A stretch of 64,000 nt of DNA, taken from positions 3,187,001 to 3,251,000 of the forward strand of contig CP000699.1 of NCBI GenBank assembly GCA_000016765.1, read 5' to 3'. Position 1 is the first letter of the stretch. Every line of letters begins with the position of its first letter. Of the stretch, positions 62,457-64,000 are shown piece by piece. Made by a program: the position numbers and the translations under genes. The notes beneath the pieces were generated by a model. It saw only the letters and a program-made list of their open reading frames with translations, was not told where the DNA came from and did no database searches. Source of the DNA: Rhizorhabdus wittichii RW1 (lineage in GTDB: Bacteria; Pseudomonadota; Alphaproteobacteria; Sphingomonadales; Sphingomonadaceae).

Positions 62457-63683
62457 ATGTCGTTATTCGATCGCTTCGCCGGCCATCTCTTCAAACGCGG
62501 CGAAATGACCATCATCATGGCCGACGGCGACGTCCGCCGCTACGGCACGCCCGATCCGGCGATCAAGCCCGTCACCATCCGCTTCGCCGACAAGGGCGTC
62601 ACCGGCTTCATCGCGCGCAACCCGCACCTCCACGCCGCCGAGGCGTTCATGGACGGCCGGCTGGTGATCGAGCAGGGCGACATCCGCGACCTGGTCGACC
62701 TGGTCCGCGCCAACGGCAAGTGGGAGGAAGGCCGCGTCACCCTGCGCGGCACCTTCGCCAACCTGGTCAGGGACCGGCTCCGCGCCGTGCTGGCCAGCGT
62801 CAACTGGGCGAGCCGGTCGAAGGCCAATGTCGCGCATCACTATGATCTCAACGACCGGCTCTACGACCTCTTCCTCGACGCCGACCGGCAATATAGCTGC
62901 GCCTATTTCACCGATCCCGACAACGGCCTCGAACAGGCGCAGGCCGACAAGAAGGCGCATATCGCCGCCAAGCTGCACCTCAAGCCGGGGCAGAGGGTGC
63001 TCGACATCGGCTGCGGCTGGGGCGGCATGGCGCTCTACCTGAACCGCGCCGCCGACGTCGATGTGCTCGGCATCACCCTGTCGGAGGAGCAGCTCAAGGT
63101 CGCGCGCGAGCGGGCGGCGGCGGCGGGCGTGTCCGATCGGGTCCGCTTCGAGCTGATCGACTATCGCGCGCTGGAGGGGAAGTTCGACCGGATCGTCTCG
63201 GTCGGCATGTTCGAGCATGTCGGCGTGCCGCAGTACGAGACCTTCTTCATGAAGTGCCGCGACCTGCTGGCCGACGACGGGGTGATGCTGCTCCACACGA
63301 TCGGGCGGCTCGGCGTGCCGGGCAAGACCGACGCCTTCACCCTCAAATATATCTTCCCCGGCGGCTACAACCCGGCGCTGTCGGAGATCGTTTCGGCCAG
63401 CGAGCCGGCGCGGATGATCGTCGCCGACGTCGAGCCGCTGCGGCTCCACTACGGGATGACGCTCGACCGCTGGTACGATCGCACCGTGGCGGCGAAGGAC
63501 GCGATCGTCGCGCTCTATGACGAGCGCTTCTTCCGCATGTGGACCTTCTACCTGGCCGGCGCGCGGGCGGCCTTCTACCACGGCAATCTGTGCAATTATC
63601 AGATCCAGTATGTCCGCGATCGCCGCGCGGTGCCAATCACTCGTTCCTATATGGCGGAAAAGGAAGCGGAGCTGCCGCGCTGA
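62457..63683 (+). CDS. cfa: Cyclopropane-fatty-acyl-phospholipid synthase
   Basis: This 408-residue SAM-dependent enzyme converts membrane unsaturated acyl chains to cyclopropane chains. The N-terminal lipid-binding part (about 1-115) is followed by HHYDLNDRLYDLFLDADRQY, VLDIGCGWGGMALYLN (SAM motif, near 181), GMFEHVGVPQYETFF and FPGGYNPALSEIV. CCGGAGACCTGACC precedes the ATG. The preceding AT-rich bases (62370-62400) probably carry its promoter. Confidence 0.93.
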   Translation: MSLFDRFAGHLFKRGEMTIIMADGDVRRYGTPDPAIKPVTIRFADKGVTGFIARNPHLHAAEAFMDGRLVIEQGDIRDLVDLVRANGKWEEGRVTLRGTFANLVRDRLRAVLASVNWASRSKANVAHHYDLNDRLYDLFLDADRQYSCAYFTDPDNGLEQAQADKKAHIAAKLHLKPGQRVLDIGCGWGGMALYLNRAADVDVLGITLSEEQLKVARERAAAAGVSDRVRFELIDYRALEGKFDRIVSVGMFEHVGVPQYETFFMKCRDLLADDGVMLLHTIGRLGVPGKTDAFTLKYIFPGGYNPALSEIVSASEPARMIVADVEPLRLHYGMTLDRWYDRTVAAKDAIVALYDERFFRMWTFYLAGARAAFYHGNLCNYQIQYVRDRRAVPITRSYMAEKEAELPR

Positions 63684-63724
63684 CCGCCGCGCCGTGCTAG
63701 GCTCCCCGCAAAGAGGAGAGCACG

Positions 63725-64000
63725 ATGGCGGACGGTGCGTGGAAACGGGTGCTGGGGGAATGCTTCGTCGGGGACGAGCTGGCCGAATGGAAGGCGGCGA
63801 AGGAAAGGCTGGGGCCCGGCTTCGACCATGACGGCCATGCCGCCGCCTGGGTCGACTATAATGCCCGGGTGCAGGCCGCGCTGCCGCTCGACCCCGATTC
63901 GGACGAGACCCGCGCGATCGTCGCCGAATGGGACGCGCTCTGCGCCGACTATATGCGCGTCGCCGATCCGGCGATGAAGGCGGGCCCCAAGCCGCTCTGG
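63725..64000 (+). CDS. Hypothetical protein, 5' part only
   Basis: Ninety-two codons are visible before the right edge. The product begins MADGAWKRVLGECFVGDELA and is rich in Trp, Asp and Ala, with HAAAWVDYNARVQAALPLDP and AIVAEWDALCADYMRVADPA. GAGGAGAGCACG gives a good ribosome-binding site. The regularly spaced Trp/Leu helices recall TipAS-type helical domains but this is weak. No function is assigned. Confidence 0.7.
   Translation, partial: MADGAWKRVLGECFVGDELAEWKAAKERLGPGFDHDGHAAAWVDYNARVQAALPLDPDSDETRAIVAEWDALCADYMRVADPAMKAGPKPLW

Overview
The window is GC-rich and densely coded. It looks like a chromosomal segment of an alphaproteobacterium of the order Sphingomonadales (Sphingomonas/Rhizorhabdus-like). 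The reasons are the rnd-lptC-lptA-lptB-rpoN and dapF-mtaB-ftsY-yciB gene orders, a sufBCDS-sufT-sufA operon headed by an Rrf2 regulator, a psp operon with divergent pspF, a large TonB-dependent receptor, and many short inverted-repeat elements in intergenic gaps. This taxonomic call is inference from gene content. I found no rRNA, tRNA, CRISPR array, transposase, integrase or phage gene.

Layout. 1-3.2 kb: 5' end of queG, a Tat-exported-type msrB, a glycine-rich double cold-shock-domain protein and a TerC membrane protein. 3.2-7.7 kb: rnd, LPS-transport genes lptC-lptA-lptB and rpoN (sigma-54). 7.8-12.7 kb: nupC, a queuosine-precursor (VUT/YhhQ) transporter, argB, and a HAD nucleotidase-dapD pair. 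12.9-18.9 kb: the SUF Fe-S operon read leftward, with its Rrf2 regulator and a palindromic operator. 19-24.3 kb: pyrD, then a LysR regulator divergent from an amidohydrolase-deaminase-MFS set. 24.2-29.5 kb: isocitrate lyase flanked by two cyclic-di-GMP proteins. 29.7-33.3 kb: dapF-mtaB-ftsY-yciB, coupled by 4-nt overlaps. 33.4-36.4 kb: a soluble CBS-methyl-accepting protein, Fe superoxide dismutase and a PuuD-like membrane protein. 36.5-41.3 kb: the phage-shock (psp) region. 41.4-46.3 kb: sufE, a SecD-P1-like secreted protein, topoisomerase IB, a lone receiver protein, a C-terminal J-domain protein and an acyl-CoA ligase. 46.8-52.7 kb: TonB receptor, acyltransferase 3 and an S9 peptidase. 52.8-55.7 kb: an OmpR/EnvZ-type two-component pair and an unknown gene. 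55.9-59 kb: ohrR/ohr and an Rrf2 regulator with an NDH-2-like flavoprotein. 59-64 kb: LtrA, rlmN with a small HTH gene, cyclopropane synthase and a partial gene.

The most unusual part is the psp region. A near-consensus sigma-54 promoter (38388-38404), presumably served by PspF (37239-38288) and RpoN (6160-7683), drives a 48-residue export-signal-like protein, a hairpin, and pspA-pspB-pspC. Behind these lie four consecutive small genes (40213-41345), each encoding one membrane helix plus a coiled coil resembling the C-terminal half of PspB. Three of them and PspC end in a shared motif of the form (L/A)xxEI(D/E)xLR. The pspF gene is also translationally coupled to a family-25 glycosyltransferase. 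I read this as an expanded envelope-stress module. That is inference.

Regulatory DNA is unusually readable in several places: twin ATCGTRCACGAT palindromes around ohrR/ohr, a long composite inverted repeat abutting the start codon of the second Rrf2 gene (possibly a leaderless transcript), a 10+10 palindrome before the suf regulator, a LysR-type box in the 21.1-kb divergent gap, and a 33+33-bp perfect palindrome just before lptC. Several families of paired inverted repeats sit in nearly every convergent or unidirectional gap, including one inside the suf operon.
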